Part shown: positions 1 to 18,855 of the stretch, in pieces | Position numbering within the stretch: position 1 is the first letter of the stretch | How the letters are laid out: each line of letters starts with the position of its first letter | DNA from: Paulinella micropora | Taxonomy: Eukaryota > Cercozoa > Imbricatea > Euglyphida | Direction: 5' to 3' | NCBI GenBank assembly: GCA_009731375.1 | Contig: BJOX01000126.1 | Span: 53,718 to 88,462 of the forward strand | Length of the DNA: 34,745 nt | Notes under the pieces: model-generated | The model's input: the letters and a program-made list of their open reading frames with translations, nothing else | Database searches by the model: none | What the model was told of the DNA's origin: nothing | Made by a program: the position numbers and the translations under genes

Positions 1-126
1 CCGTCTGGAAGTGTTGGAACTGCCCTTGCGGGGGTGTCATTAGAGCTTATCGTCAATTCTTCGTACTCCCCTCACGGGTGAGACGATGGAGGCGCATGTG
101 CAGAAATGCATCAGCCATTGACAGAG
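1..126 (+). repeat. 3' part of a tRNA-derived SINE, cut by the window edge
   Basis: This stretch is nearly identical to the 3' part of the full SINE copy at 27364-27594: it runs from the CCGTCTGGAAGTGTTGG block to GACAGAGAAGCAC and then into a (TTA)n tail. The tRNA-like head lies left of the window. The shared body and same tail type show it is the same family as the copies at 25970, 26375 and 27364. Confidence 0.8.
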
Positions 127-229
127 AAGCACCATTATTACTATTATTATTATTATTATTATTATCATCATCATTATTATTATTATTATTATTATTATTG
201 TTATTATTATTATATTAATATTACCATTA

Positions 230-266
<37 letters not shown>

Positions 267-372
267 GTTATTGTTATTATTGTTATATTTATTATTTTTG
301 TTGTTGTTGTTGTTGTTGTTGTTGCTGTTGTTGTTGTTGTTGCTGTTGTTGTTATTGTTGTTTGAGATGTTA
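127..372. repeat. (TTA)n then (TTG)n microsatellite, SINE tail
   Basis: TTA units with rare TCA and TTG variants shift to TTG units. The tract directly follows the SINE body and probably began as its tail. The Leu, Tyr and Asn runs readable in its frames are repeat translations. Confidence 0.9.
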
Positions 373-596
373 TTATTGTTGTTAGTAAAGTTGTTAGGAT
401 TTAATATAGTTAGGTTTAGTGTGATGAAGCAGGTTATGAATGTGTGATATGTGTGAATAAACCTGTACTGTGGATCGAAGGGTAAGGATGTCGAAACGGA
501 GAGAGTATGTTTGATAGATTGGGATGGTATACCCGACTTTGAATGTCCTCGAAAGGGCATAAACATAGAACATACAAAGAACGAACATTCTTTCGT

Positions 597-659
597 ATAT
601 ATGTATGTATGTATGTATGTACGTATGTATGTATGTATGTATGTATGTATGTATGTATG

Positions 660-693
<34 letters not shown>

Positions 694-815
694 TGTATGT
701 ATGCATGTATGTATGCATGTATGTATGTGTATGTATGCATGTATGTATGCATGCATGTCTGTCTGTCTGTCTGTCTGTAGGTAGGTAGGTAGGTAGGTGG
801 GTAGGTAGGTACCCA
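597..815. repeat. (TATG)n, (GTCT)n and (TAGG)n compound microsatellite
   Basis: Tetranucleotide units drift from TATG through GCATG variants to GTCT and then GTAG. The 225 bases before it (373-596) are complex sequence in which I see no gene. Confidence 0.9.
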
Positions 816-924
816 CCCCGGCGAAAAAGTGGGGAGACTTTTGAGAACACGGTGAAAAGGAAACGAATCGTCCGCAAACTCACAGTGATTACAACTTTCA
901 CGGAATTATTTCTGTCTTTCTTTC

Positions 925-1013
925 ATTTTTCACCGAATTTTGGCACGACAAACTACAGTCAAAGCAAGGGGGTAACCCGGTAAATTTTTCCCTTTTCACC
1001 GAATTTTGGCTGG
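925..1013. repeat. Short direct repeat, about 18 bp
   Basis: A unit reading TTTTCACCGAATTTTGGC occurs at about 931 and again at about 995, inside otherwise complex sequence at 816-1035. No coding signal is seen in this stretch. Confidence 0.6.
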
Positions 1014-1054
1014 GGTGGGTACGTGGGTGGGTAGGTGGGTAGGTATATATATGT

Positions 1055-1256
1055 AATCTAATGTAATGTGATGAGTGTAATGTAATGTAATGTAATGATG
1101 TAATAAAATGTAATGTAATGTTATGTAATGTAACGTGGTGTCATGTAATGTAATGTAACGTAATATTACATTACATTACATTACATTACATTACATTACA
1201 TTACATTATATTATATTATATTATATTACATTACCATTACATTACCATTACATCAC
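1055..1256. repeat. Inverted repeat made of (AATGT)n and (ACATT)n arms
   Basis: The left arm is imperfect AATGT pentamers; the right arm is ACATT pentamers, their reverse complement. The arms meet near 1165 at a GTAATATTAC palindrome. The transcript or a single strand could fold into a long hairpin. Confidence 0.8.
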
Positions 1257-1260
1257 ATAT

Positions 1261-2130
<870 letters not shown>

Positions 2131-3595
2131 TATATATATATATACATATATATATACACATATATATGTATATATATATGTATATATATATTGTATATAT
2201 ATGATATGTTGTATGTATATATGATATTATATATATGTATATATTTATTTATTTATTTGTTTATTTATTCATTTATTTATATTTATATTTATATTTATAT
2301 TTATATTTATATTTATATTTGTATTTATTATTATAATTTATGTCTACTATATTTTATATTTATATTTATATTTATATTTAAATATATTTATATATATATA
2401 TTTATATTTATATATATTTATATTTATATTTACATTTATATTATATTTATGTGTATATTTACGTTTATATTTATATTTGTGTTTATATTTATACTTATAC
2501 TTATATTTATATTTATATTTATATTTATATTGATATTGATATTTATATTATATTTATATTTATATTTATATTTATATTTATATTTATATTTATATTTANN
2601 NNNNNNNNNNNNNNNNNNNNNNNNNNNNNNNNNNNNNNNNNNNNNNNNNNNNNNNNNNNNNNNNNNNNNNNNNNNNNNNNNNNNNNNNNNNNNNNNNNNN
2701 NNNNNNNNNNNNNNNNNNNNNNNNNNNNNNNNNNNNNNNNNNNNNNNNNNNNNNNNNNNNNNNNNNNNNNNNNNNNNNNNNNNNNNNNNNNNNNNNNNNN
2801 NNNNNNNNNNNNNNNNNNNNNNNNNNNNNNNNNNNNNNNNNNNNNNNNNNNNNNNNNNNNNNNNNNNNNNNNNNNNNNNNNNNNNNNNNNNNNNNNNNNN
2901 NNNNNNNNNNNNNNNNNNNNNNNNNNNNNNNNNNNNNNNNNNNNNNNNNNNNNNNNNNNNNNNNNNNNNNNNNNNNNNNNNNNNNNNNNNNNNNNNNNNN
3001 NNNNNNNNNNNNNNNNNNNNNNNNNNNNNNNNNNNNNNNNNNNNNNNNNNNNNNNNNNNNNNNNNNNNNNNNNNNNNNNNNNNNTTGTATTATATTTATA
3101 TTATATTTATATTTATATTTATATTCATATTTATATTTGTATTTATATTTGTATTTATGTTTATATTTATATTTATATTTATGTTTATGTTTATATTTAT
3201 ATTTATATATATATTTATATTTATTTTATATTTATATTTATATTTATATTTATTTATATTTTATATTTATATTTTATATTTTATATTTATATTTATATTA
3301 TATTTATCTTTATATTTATGTTTATATTTATGTTTATATTAATGATTATGTTTATATTTATATTTATATTTATATTTATATTTATATTTATATTATATTT
3401 ATATTTATATTTATATTTATGTTTATATTTAATATTTATATTTATATTTATATTTATATTTATATTTATATTTATATTTATTTATATTTATATTTTTATA
3501 TTTATATTTATATTTACATTCATATTCATATTTATTTTTATATTTATATTTACATTTATATTTACATTCATTTTTATATTATTTATATATATGTA
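2131..3595. repeat. (ATTTAT)n hexamer array with an N gap at 2599-3084
   Basis: ATATTT and ATTTAT hexamers with scattered G variants lie on both sides of a 486-base run of N, so the gap is probably the same repeat. No gene is visible. The long Phe, Ile and Tyr frames here are repeat translations. Confidence 0.92.
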
Positions 3596-4387
3596 TATAA
3601 TGCATGCATGCATGTATATACATACGTATGTGTATATATTAAATTTATGTATGACTTGAAACAATTCCATAAATAACCACTCAAACATACTCGTTTGACC
3701 ATGCGTTGTGTCAACGCTTGCATTCATGCAGTCAGAAATGAAATGGGTGTGGCTTACCCCAGCCCACGATGGCGCTGACGAGCGGTATCGACCATAACAA
3801 CAGACTCTGCAAGTAGACATAGTTTCATGAGTGTTAATGGGTTGATTTATCTCAACAGAAGGTGCGCATAAGAGTAATAAGACTGAGTATGAACCTGTTC
3901 CAGGTCCCATGGCCAATAATCAGTCATGACTTGGTAAATGCTGTCGTTCCAGTGTTTATCTCTGGGTATCACAAAAACCTCATGTCTCTATGACTTCAGG
4001 AAATATATAGGCACTAGTATGCTCTACTATGCCAGTTTAGGGGAAATCCAGCGTGACGGTTACAACTTTTGGCGGATACGCTCGACAAAAATACGACAAT
4101 TCCAGGCTTGCCACGTATTTGCGACCAAGAACTTTCCGAAGCTGCTCAGTACTCTGGCTACATGTTATCTTCCTTGCCATGTTTGTTTTTCCATTATGGA
4201 CTCAAAATATTTGTTGTTCCAGAATATAATTGACGATTTTTGCTTGTTGATGGCAATTTTGCTTGTGGTCCCGCACAATATCACACCCTATCATACACGC
4301 ATACTCGACCCATTCATACTGCACAAAGTAGTGGGCGTTCATATTATTATCAATAGGTTATGGTCTTTTGGCATACTGTGTGTAACA
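3596..4387. other. Complex sequence without a recognised gene
   Basis: About 790 bp of non-repetitive DNA between microsatellite blocks. A + strand frame from an ATG at 3938 stays open to 4405 (155 codons), but it ends in a Gln run encoded by the following (CAA)n tract and shows no domain I recognise. A minus-strand frame (3488-3916) is equally unconvincing. It could hold a weakly conserved exon or an old transposon piece. Confidence 0.3.
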
Positions 4388-4891
<504 letters not shown>

Positions 4892-5086
4892 TAGTGCATG
4901 CTCTTCTGCTCCTTTTTACTCTCTCTTTATTTCTTGTCTTTGAGCTCTAGAGTCCTATGGTACAGTGAGTATGCTCTGGCGTCCCGAGTGCCGGGGATAA
5001 TTCGACATCAACTTGTCTTTAAGTGGGTTTAAAGGCCGTTATTCATGCAGCATCATGCAATTGGTTTAATTACTGTAATTAAATTT

Positions 5087-5088
<2 letters not shown>
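4892..5088 (+). repeat. CAA-tailed SINE-like repeat, copy 1
   Basis: About 197 bp, starting GTGCATGCTCTTCTGCTCC and ending TAATTAAATTTA before a (CAA)n tail. The centre (AGAGTCCTATGGTACAGTGA, then CTCTGGCGTCCCGAGTGCCG) resembles the 5' half of a tRNA. The copies at 5489 and 5766 align with it along most of their length. The tRNA-like origin is an inference; I see no clear B box. Confidence 0.7.
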
Positions 5089-5119
<31 letters not shown>

Positions 5120-5182
5120 TCAAAAACAACAACAACATTCTGTGTCCTCTTCTCCCTAGCTTTCTCTTCCTTCCTTCTGTTG

Positions 5183-5335
5183 TTGTTCTGCTGTAGTTCT
5201 TCTTAGCTCCCTTCCTCTTTCTTTATTATTTGTTTCTGAGCTCTGAAGTTCTATAGCTCAATGATTTAGCTCTGGTGTCCCAACGGCCGGGATGAAAGTG
5301 GCATTAATATTTTACTTTATTATAGTTTGGTCGAT

Positions 5336-5337
<2 letters not shown>
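5183..5337 (+). repeat. CAA-tailed SINE-like repeat, divergent copy 2
   Basis: This copy keeps the order of blocks (a CTTTATT stretch, then GAGCTCTGAAGTTCTATAGC, then CTCTGGTGTCCCAACGGCCG) and the (CAA)n tail, but it has diverged. TATAGCTCAATGATTTAG is the best match in the family to a tRNA D-arm with A box. Confidence 0.55.
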
Positions 5338-5366
<29 letters not shown>

Positions 5367-5488
5367 CAACACAACAACAACAACAACAACAACAACTCTT
5401 GCATTTTAAGTACTTTGTTTAAATTATATTATCATCATTATTAAATGTAATTAAATTTACAACAACAACAACAACAACAACAAAACAA

Positions 5489-5628
5489 TTCCTATAAGTA
5501 CAGTGAGCATGCTCTGGCGTCCCGAGTCGGCTGGGGATGATTAGACATTCTTGTCTTTAAGTGGCGCTCGAAGGCCGTTGGCCATGCACCATAATGCGAT
5601 TGTTTTAATTACTTCAATTAAATTTAAC
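5489..5628 (+). repeat. CAA-tailed SINE-like repeat, copy 3 (5' truncated)
   Basis: It starts at TCCTATAAGTACAGTGAGC, follows copy 1 through the CCCGAGTCGGCTGGGGATGA block, and ends TTCAATTAAATTTAAC before (CAA)n. The 5' pyrimidine-rich part present in copies 1 and 4 is missing, the typical truncation of a retroposed copy. Confidence 0.7.
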
Positions 5629-5763
5629 AACAACAACAACAACAACAACAACACCATCTTCCCTCTCTCTTCCTCTTCTCCCTTCTCCGTGGACTAGCTC
5701 TTCTCCCACGGCTTGTCTGCTCTCTTCACTGTCTTTCCTCTTCTCTCTCCTTTGTTGTTGTTT

Positions 5764-5971
5764 TACTATAGTGCATGCTCATCTGCTCCTTTTTCCTCTT
5801 TCTTTATTTCTTGTTTCTGAGCACTAGAGTCCTATAGTAGAGTGAGCATGCTCTGGCATCCCGAGTCGGCTGGGGATGATTAGACATTTATTACTTGTCT
5901 TTAAGTGGCGCTCGAAGCCCATTAGCCATGCACCATCATGCCATTGGTTTAGTTACTTTAATTAAATTTAA
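5764..5971 (+). repeat. CAA-tailed SINE-like repeat, copy 4
   Basis: The most complete copy, about 208 bp. It runs from ACTATAGTGCATGCTCATC through GAGTCCTATAGTAGAGTGAG and CCCGAGTCGGCTGGGGATGA to TTAATTAAATTTAAC, then (CAA)n. A short fragment of the same 3' end (TTAGCCTCGCACCATCTTGC) recurs at 6152-6200. Confidence 0.75.
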
Positions 5972-6413
5972 CAACAACAAGAACAACAACAACAACAACA
6001 GCAATAACAATAATGACAACAAGAATGACAACAACAATGACAACAACAATGACAACAGCAACAACATCAGCAACAGCTGCAAGAGCAGCAGCAGCAGCAG
6101 CAACAACAACGACAACAACAACAACAACAACAACAATAACAACAACAAAGGCTGTTAGCCTCGCACCATCTTGCCTTTGATTTAGTTGCTTAAATTGAAC
6201 AGCAGCAACAACAACAACATCAACAACAACAAAACAACAACAAAACAACAAAATATTTATGGAAACTAGCTCAATCGGTAATTGACTGAACATATCTGTA
6301 TAATTAAATCAACAACAACAACAACAACGACAATAATAACAGCAACAACAGCAACAACACCAACAACAACAACAACAACAACGACGACAACGACGACGAC
6401 AAATTAATAACAA
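5972..6413. repeat. (CAA)n tracts with a 3' fragment of the CAA-tailed repeat
   Basis: CAA, GAC and GCA trinucleotides at 5972-6147 and 6201-6413 surround the short repeat fragment at 6152-6200. Poly-Asn, poly-Leu and poly-Val frames on both strands are repeat translations. Confidence 0.85.
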
Positions 6414-6561
6414 TAGTCCAGTCCTTGGTCTTGTTTGTTAATGTTAGTTGCCCTTCTGCAATTGCTGTTGTAGTGCTGCGCATGTTGCCGCTGTTGTTCT
6501 TGTCGTGTTGTTCGCCGCCACGGTGGTTGTTGTGGCTGTTTGTTGGTGAAGAGCTCCAGCC

Positions 6562-11682
<5,121 letters not shown>

Positions 11683-11919
11683 CAAAACTGCCCCAACTGT
11701 GAGCCCCACTTGCTCGGTCGCTAGTAGGGCTAGGAAGAGGCTGATGGCACTGTTTGAAAGCTGAGAACAAGGGCTTTTGAAGGACGTGCTCGGCCTGTTT
11801 GTAGCTCAAATATTGCTTGAGAAAAATGAGCTCACAGTTGGGCCATGTTGCCAGCTCAATGTCGTCAGCTGAGTGTGAACTAAACACACTGCATTGAGTA
11901 TCAAGCTTTGACAAACGGT
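11683..11919. promoter_or_regulatory. Compact intergenic region between the thioesterase and PTB-like genes
   Basis: 237 bp of complex, microsatellite-free sequence between the thioesterase stop and the proposed PTB-like ATG. By position it should hold the terminator of one gene and the promoter of the next. I see no clear TATA box or poly(A) signal. Confidence 0.35.
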
Positions 11920-12346
11920 ATGCAATCAGTGGATGCTTTTTCGGATGTGCCGTTGGAAATAGAGGGAGAAGATCAAGCATTTGTTACAGTATGCAATAAT
12001 GTGGCTGCAGTTACGGAGGAGCCAGTAGAAGTCGAGGGAGAAGAGGAGCCTTGCCGCACACTCATCGCCCGCTACATACCCGAGGTGGACTACCTACCTA
12101 GCATTTGTGTATCTTCCTGTCTACCTAACAACCTATCTATCTCTCCATCCAGGCAGATTCGTCTGTATGTCTGCGAACACGCAAACAATATGCAGGGTAT
12201 GTGTCTGCATGTGGCATGTCAGGGTTTCAGTGCCGACGATATGTTCACGCTCTTTGGGTAACACTTGTATCATCTAGATAAGGTAGGTAGGTAGGTAGGT
12301 AGGTAGGTAGATAGGTAGGTAGGTAGTCAGGCAGGTAGGTAGGTGG

Positions 12347-12421
<75 letters not shown>

Positions 12422-12443
12422 GGAAGGAAGGAAGAAAGAACGA

Positions 12444-12487
<44 letters not shown>

Positions 12488-13158
12488 CAGACAGACAGAA
12501 AGAAAGAAAGAAAGAAAGAAGTAGATGCAACGACTGCATTGCCCCCCCTCCCCCNNNNNNNNNNNNNNNNNNNNNNNNNNNNNNNNNNNNNNNNNNNNNN
12601 NNNNNNNNNNNNNNNNNNNNNNNNNNNNNNNNNNNNNNNNNNNNNNNNNNNNNNNNNNNNNNNNNNNNNNNNNNNNNNNNNNNNNNNNNNNNNNNNNNNN
12701 NNNNNNNNNNNNNNNNNNNNNNNNNNNNNNNNNNNNNNNNNNNNNNNNNNNNNNNNNNNNNNNNNNNNNNNNNNNNNNNNNNNNNNNNNNNNNNNNNNNN
12801 NNNNNNNNNNNNNNNNNNNNNNNNNNNNNNNNNNNNNNNNNNNNNNNNNNNNNNNNNNNNNACACACACACACCGAAACCCCCCTGATCTTTATCAACAC
12901 TTGTACTATCATGTATGTGCTTGAATAATATCTCCGCGTATGTGTGTGCGTGTGTTATGAATACATACACGCTGGCATTAACGTATGCATGTGTAAGGCA
13001 GGGCAGGTAGGTACGCATGTATGCATAGTATGGACGTGTGCATGCATCTAAAGAGCGCATATCATGTATATGTATGTATGTATGTATACCTATGAATGAT
13101 TGTTCATCAGGGTGTATGGTAACGTGTTTCGCGTTCTGTTCTTGAAAAACAAGGTCTA

Positions 13159-13203
<45 letters not shown>

Positions 13204-16200
13204 CGTCCATCCGGACTACAAGTCGCAACCCGGAATTATCAACCTGGATTCCACCCACTGTGTTGACGCCGAGACATACTCCCATTTCGTCCATCGGACA
13301 AGAAGTGCCCCGAAAGAACCAACCGAAAGAAGAAAACGCCTGATATTACCATCAACACCAAGCGAATGGAAAGGCATTGAAGAAGGACTCCAATCCTCAC
13401 TCCCTCTCATCCTCGCCTCCTCTCTCATCAAACGCCTGTCGTGTGACGAAGCAGTAGTGAAATTTGAAAGATATCTCTACGACGGGTACCTCAAACAAAA
13501 CACAAGACTAAACTCATGAACGCAAAAACCGCCACGTAACCCGGCTCCAAACAGAACTTACGCAGAACCGACAACAAAAACTGGCCCAAAAGAGACATCT
13601 GCGAGATCTCAAAAGGGCAGGTTCAATTCAACTGCTGTCGCAAAGACCCTGCAGAAAACTTGGCGAGTATTATTGAAGACCGGTAACCGCCTCCGCCGTC
13701 GTCTCAAGGAAGCAACTTTAAGCTCCGCTCAACGGCAAGCAAATATACGCTTCCGAACTTACCCTCATAAGTTTGCTAAAAATCTAATTCATCCCCCCTC
13801 AACCCAAACCACTTGCTCACTATCCAAAGAAGAATGCGATTCCTACTTTCCCAACCTATACAAAGATGCTAATCGTGAGAAAACCTACGTGCCCTTACCT
13901 GAGATGGTTCGCCCACCTCTGCCAACTGTCCTTTGACCTCAAACCACCGTCCTTCTTGGAAACCAAAAGATGCTATGCTTGCTAAGCGTAATGGTGCAGC
14001 CCCTGGCAGAGATGGTATTAGCTACCTCGTTTACAAGAGACTTCCCACCGCTTTATCTTTCTTGCACAAACTCATAGTCAAGTGTTGGACAACCGATGTA
14101 GCTAACAGCTGGGCCCACGCTGCTATCTCCCTCCTTTATATATTGAGGCCCACGCTGCTATCTACCTCCTTTATAAAGACGGCGATGCACTTCAGGCCTC
14201 AAACTATCGTCCAGTTGCTCTCACAAACTGCTCGGGTAAGGTATTTTTCTCTTTATGGTCAAAACGCCTAGAGGGTCTTTTGCTGGATAACAAATACTTT
14301 GACAGAGCAAAACAAAAAGGTTTCCTCCGTAACGTTGCAGGATGCCCCGAACACATTTCTGCAACAAATCTACTATCAAAAATGCAAAAGAGCACTATCG
14401 CCATCTTGTCATAGCATGGCTTGACCTAAAAAACGCTTTTGGAAGCATAAACCACAACTTGATCCAGTTCGCTCTCTGGTGGTACCACGTGCCCCCTATG
14501 TTTGCACGCATAATCTTCCTTTTTTGCGAACTCTTGGTAGCCACAATCGAAGGGAAAGAATGGTCATCAGAACCCTTTGTTTTTGCTGTGGGCGTCTTTC
14601 AAGGATGCTGCATCTCTCCTCTCCTTCTCAATGTAGTTTTCAATTTACTACTTGACCTCCTATCATCGTTGACCAAAAACAACGGATACCACTTCAAACA
14701 CAAGAACTCAACAGATGAAGTAATCGTGCACGAAGCTGCCTATGCTGACGACCTCAAACTACACAGCCGATCCACGAAACACTGTCAATCGTCCATCAAC
14801 ATGATAGACAAATTTCTGACATGGACCAGAACAATGGCCGCGAAACCGCCCAAATGCAAAAGCCTTGCTTTCAAATATTGGACTAAAGCCGACGACCACA
14901 AGGGTCTCAAACGATTAATGCCGATATCGTTCCCACCGTTCGACCCCGCCCTTACTATTACTGGCAAACCCATGGACTTCATCGCTGACAAGCCCTTCAA
15001 AGACCTCCGATGGATTGTCTACCATGACCTCAGCGAAAACGAACAACGAGCAGAAATCCAAAAGAAGTTCATTCTTTTTATGCAAGCCATCGATAGCTGC
15101 TCGATCAATGGCTTTATGAAACTTTGGCTCTACCAACACTATGCTGTCCAGTCACTTGCTTGGCCATTCTCATTTATGACCTCTGCTTATCTTTCGCCAA
15201 AACCCTTGAGAAAATTGCGACCCGTTTCCTCAAAAAATGGGCCAACATCTACAAAAGAGCTCTGGTCTCTTGCCTTTACCGCCCACGCTCAAAATTAGGT
15301 CTAGAGCTCCAGTCCATCGTTTCTTTTACCAGCGACTTCAAATCAACCATGCTCACATGCTGAAGTACTGCCCAGATAAACACCTCTCGTCTATCTATGC
15401 GATGAACCTGACGAAACACGAAACGTTTCGAACTGTCTGGAAACCAGAGCCTGTGCTCGAAAAGCTTGAGAAACAAGTTGATTTTGAATTCAAACATCGA
15501 GGCCGATCCGATCATCTCGGACTTGGCCATGGTCGCTACCCAAAAGAACATTCCATCACAGACCGCAAAGACAGGATTTTAGAGTTAGCTGCTGAGACAC
15601 TACTTGAGACAACCACAGTGCATGACATGGACAAAGCCATGCAAGGGTGTTTTCTTCGTTTTGAAGACGCATGCCCCTTAGACCTCTCCTGGGCTCGCCT
15701 CATCGGAATCCGTAATCCCCGTTTAATCTCTTGGGTCATCAACGCAAGCACACACTCGGTTATTACCCCCGACCTTAGACGTCTGTGGGGAACCATTCCC
15801 AACAACAAGTGTGCTCTCTGTTCTGGTCAAGCACATTTATGTCACATCCTCTCCGGATGCCATGTTGCCCTCAAACAAGGCCGTTATACCTGGCGTCACG
15901 ACTTTGTTCTCTGCACTATTGAAGCTCCCCTTCAAAAACACATCGAGAGCCATAACAAACGCTCCCCTACAGCCCAAAATGAATCAAAGTCTATGTTTGT
16001 AAAAGAGGGCGAGCAGAAGCCTAAGGGGCAGTCATTTCATCGTCCATCCCTGCTTGACACCGCAAACGATTGGCAGCTCTAAACCCAATACACTGGTTCT
16101 GAGCAAGCCTTTCCTGTCCACATCTGTGTCACTGACCTCCGCCCCGATATTGTTGTCTGGTCATTGTCTGCCAAGAAGTGTATACTGATCGAACTCACGT

Positions 16201-16909
16201 GCCCGGTCGAGGAAAACATCCTTGACGCACGAGCCTACAAGACCAGCCGATACAGTGGGCTTAAATCTCAGATCGAGGACAACGGATGGACCTGCCACCT
16301 TCGATCAATCGAATGCGGGGCTCGCGGCATGGTATCGTTCTCTGTTCATCGATGTTTACGCGCCTTGGGTTTTTCCCATCCCCAATCCAAATCCCTTTGC
16401 TTCAAGCTATCGTCCTGCGTAGCTCGTTGCTCTTTTGCGATTTATCGCTCCTGTGCAGTCAAAAATTGGACTCATCTTCCTTTAGTCCGTATCGGTGACC
16501 GCATTCCGTCATAGCCGTCCAGTGTTGCATAGCCCGGGCTAGGTCCCTTCGGGGGTTTAGGCCTTATACAATGTCATCATTGTAGCTTGCGCAAGCTTAC
16601 GGTGCTCAAAACACTTGGACTAACGGCTTCCTTTTCTTTCCCTTCTTCCTTATCCTCCCCACTCTCCATTCCTAGATTGCCTTTTTCTTCAACGTCCTCC
16701 TCTTCTTTTTTCCAGAACACAGTCTACCCGTGATTCCCATCCCGGACACATGCACAGTACACAAATTGCTGTTTGATGTGAAACTGCGTTCCTTTGCAAG
16801 GACTACATTCCTTTGCGATATCTCATCTATCTATCTATCTATCTANNNNNNNNNNTCTCCTCTAATCTATCTATCTATCTATATCTATCTATCTATCTAT
16901 CTATCTATA

Positions 16910-16992
<83 letters not shown>

Positions 16993-17361
16993 GCCTATAA
17001 GTCACATGCCGAAATAGCGACGGGAAGCACAATCCTGTTCCCTCAGGGTGCCCTTTCTCGCTTGTTGAGCCCGGAATAAAACCCACAGTGCTCTGTCGGT
17101 TTATACTAGACTGTCGAACAGTCTCGAAACTCCATCTGCTTACTGGGCCCTCTGTAATGGAGGTGGGAGCTCGTTCTGCAAGGGGCGCTTATGGAACGAG
17201 CCCTGGCCCCGCCTGGTACTAGGGAGCTTTGGTATCGCCTGTATCAGTCCCTTCCGTGCAAACATCACGGCTTAGCTGGGCATCGGGTTAATACTTTACC
17301 CACAGACTTCCTTGGTTGATGAAATCAGAAGCTCCTTTTTTCTGACATTAGTCGATATCTC

Positions 17362-17403
<42 letters not shown>

Positions 17404-17684
17404 TTAATCTGTCTATCTATCTATCTAAAAGGAGCAGTCCCCTCCTCCAGCCCGCTGCCCAGCCATCAAGTGGTGGCGGAGTGGAATGGATGCCTTCCTC
17501 GGATATGCAGCGCTGATAGACCAAACCTATCTACCTATCTATATAGGAGCGGACGGCACTAATAGAGTTTGAAAGCGCTCACCAGGCCCAGCTCGCACGA
17601 TCGCATCTGGACAAGACGCAACTCGCCCAGGAAACGGTATGCCACTCACTCATTCACTCACACACACGCACACACACACACACA

Positions 17685-17727
<43 letters not shown>

Positions 17728-18324
17728 GGCGAAAACCGTACGTTCACGTTCGTCACTCTGCCCCTATGGGGAGGCAGAAGAAACGGTCGAACATTTCCTC
17801 CTTGACTGTGATCGGTACGGTAGCGACAGGGATCTCATGCTGGACATGATCAGGGCACATTGCACTTGCGAGCACAAGGGCAAGCCCAGCTAATCCCGAT
17901 GAGGGCTCGGAAACAGAAATGAGCATGTTCATTTTCTGGGCCCCGACGCGAGAGCGCATTCCGTGCCCGAGCGCGGATGCACATATCCAATTCTTTGTCC
18001 CAACAAGCCTACGAAACCGAGACAAAGAGTTGGCCCGCCTTGTGAGGCCCGCTGCCGATCGAGACGGCCAGCAGGACATCATTTGTTACTTTGTTTCCAA
18101 ACGACCTCGCGACCGATCACACCATGCGATATCTCTGCCAGTCCCAACTTCTCCGTGCCAGACACTCAAAGACCACACAAGAGGAGACACGCGTAGAACC
18201 GTCAGACTGCATAAATTCTGAGCGTAGTTTTCATCCCCAGCCCGCTACCCAGTCGCCGATGGGCGGCGGGGTGGAATGGATGCCTATGTCTTCGGATATG
18301 CAGAGCTGATAGACAAACATAACA

Positions 18325-18374
<50 letters not shown>

Positions 18375-18817
18375 GGTGGGGTGCCTTATGTGTGCCTAGC
18401 CATACGCCTATAAGTCACATGCCGAAATAGCGACGGGAAGCACAATCCTGTTCCCTCAGGGTGCCCTTTCTCGCTTGTTGAGCCCGGAATAAAACCCACA
18501 GTGCTCTGTCGGTTTATACTAGACTGTCGAACAGTCTCGAAACTCCATCTGCTTACTGGGTCCTCTGTAATGGAGGTGGGAGCTCGTTCTGCAAGGGGCG
18601 CTTATGGAACGAGCCCTGGCCCCGCCTGGTACTAGGGAGCTTTGGTATCGCCTGTATCAGTCCCTTCCGTGCAAACATCACGGCTTAGCTGGGCATCGGG
18701 TTAATACTTTACCCACAGACTTCCTTGGTTGACGAAATCAGAAGCTCCTTTTTTCTGACATTAGTCGATATCTCATCTATCTATCTATCTATCTATCTAA
18801 TGTATATATGGTGTAGA

Positions 18818-18855
<38 letters not shown>

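Noticed and set aside
12343-13060. Open frames spanning N gaps
   Set aside because: They are joined only by runs of N (also at 2599, 7223, 24733, 26454 and 30835), so the frame is not evidence of coding.
14342-15298. Intact reverse-transcriptase gene
   Set aside because: Frame changes and stops before and after this segment show that the element is dead; only the motif A to C region is continuous.
17919-18221. 100-codon frame after the second LINE fragment
   Set aside because: No motif recognised and it directly follows a retrotransposon end; noted as probable element sequence only.
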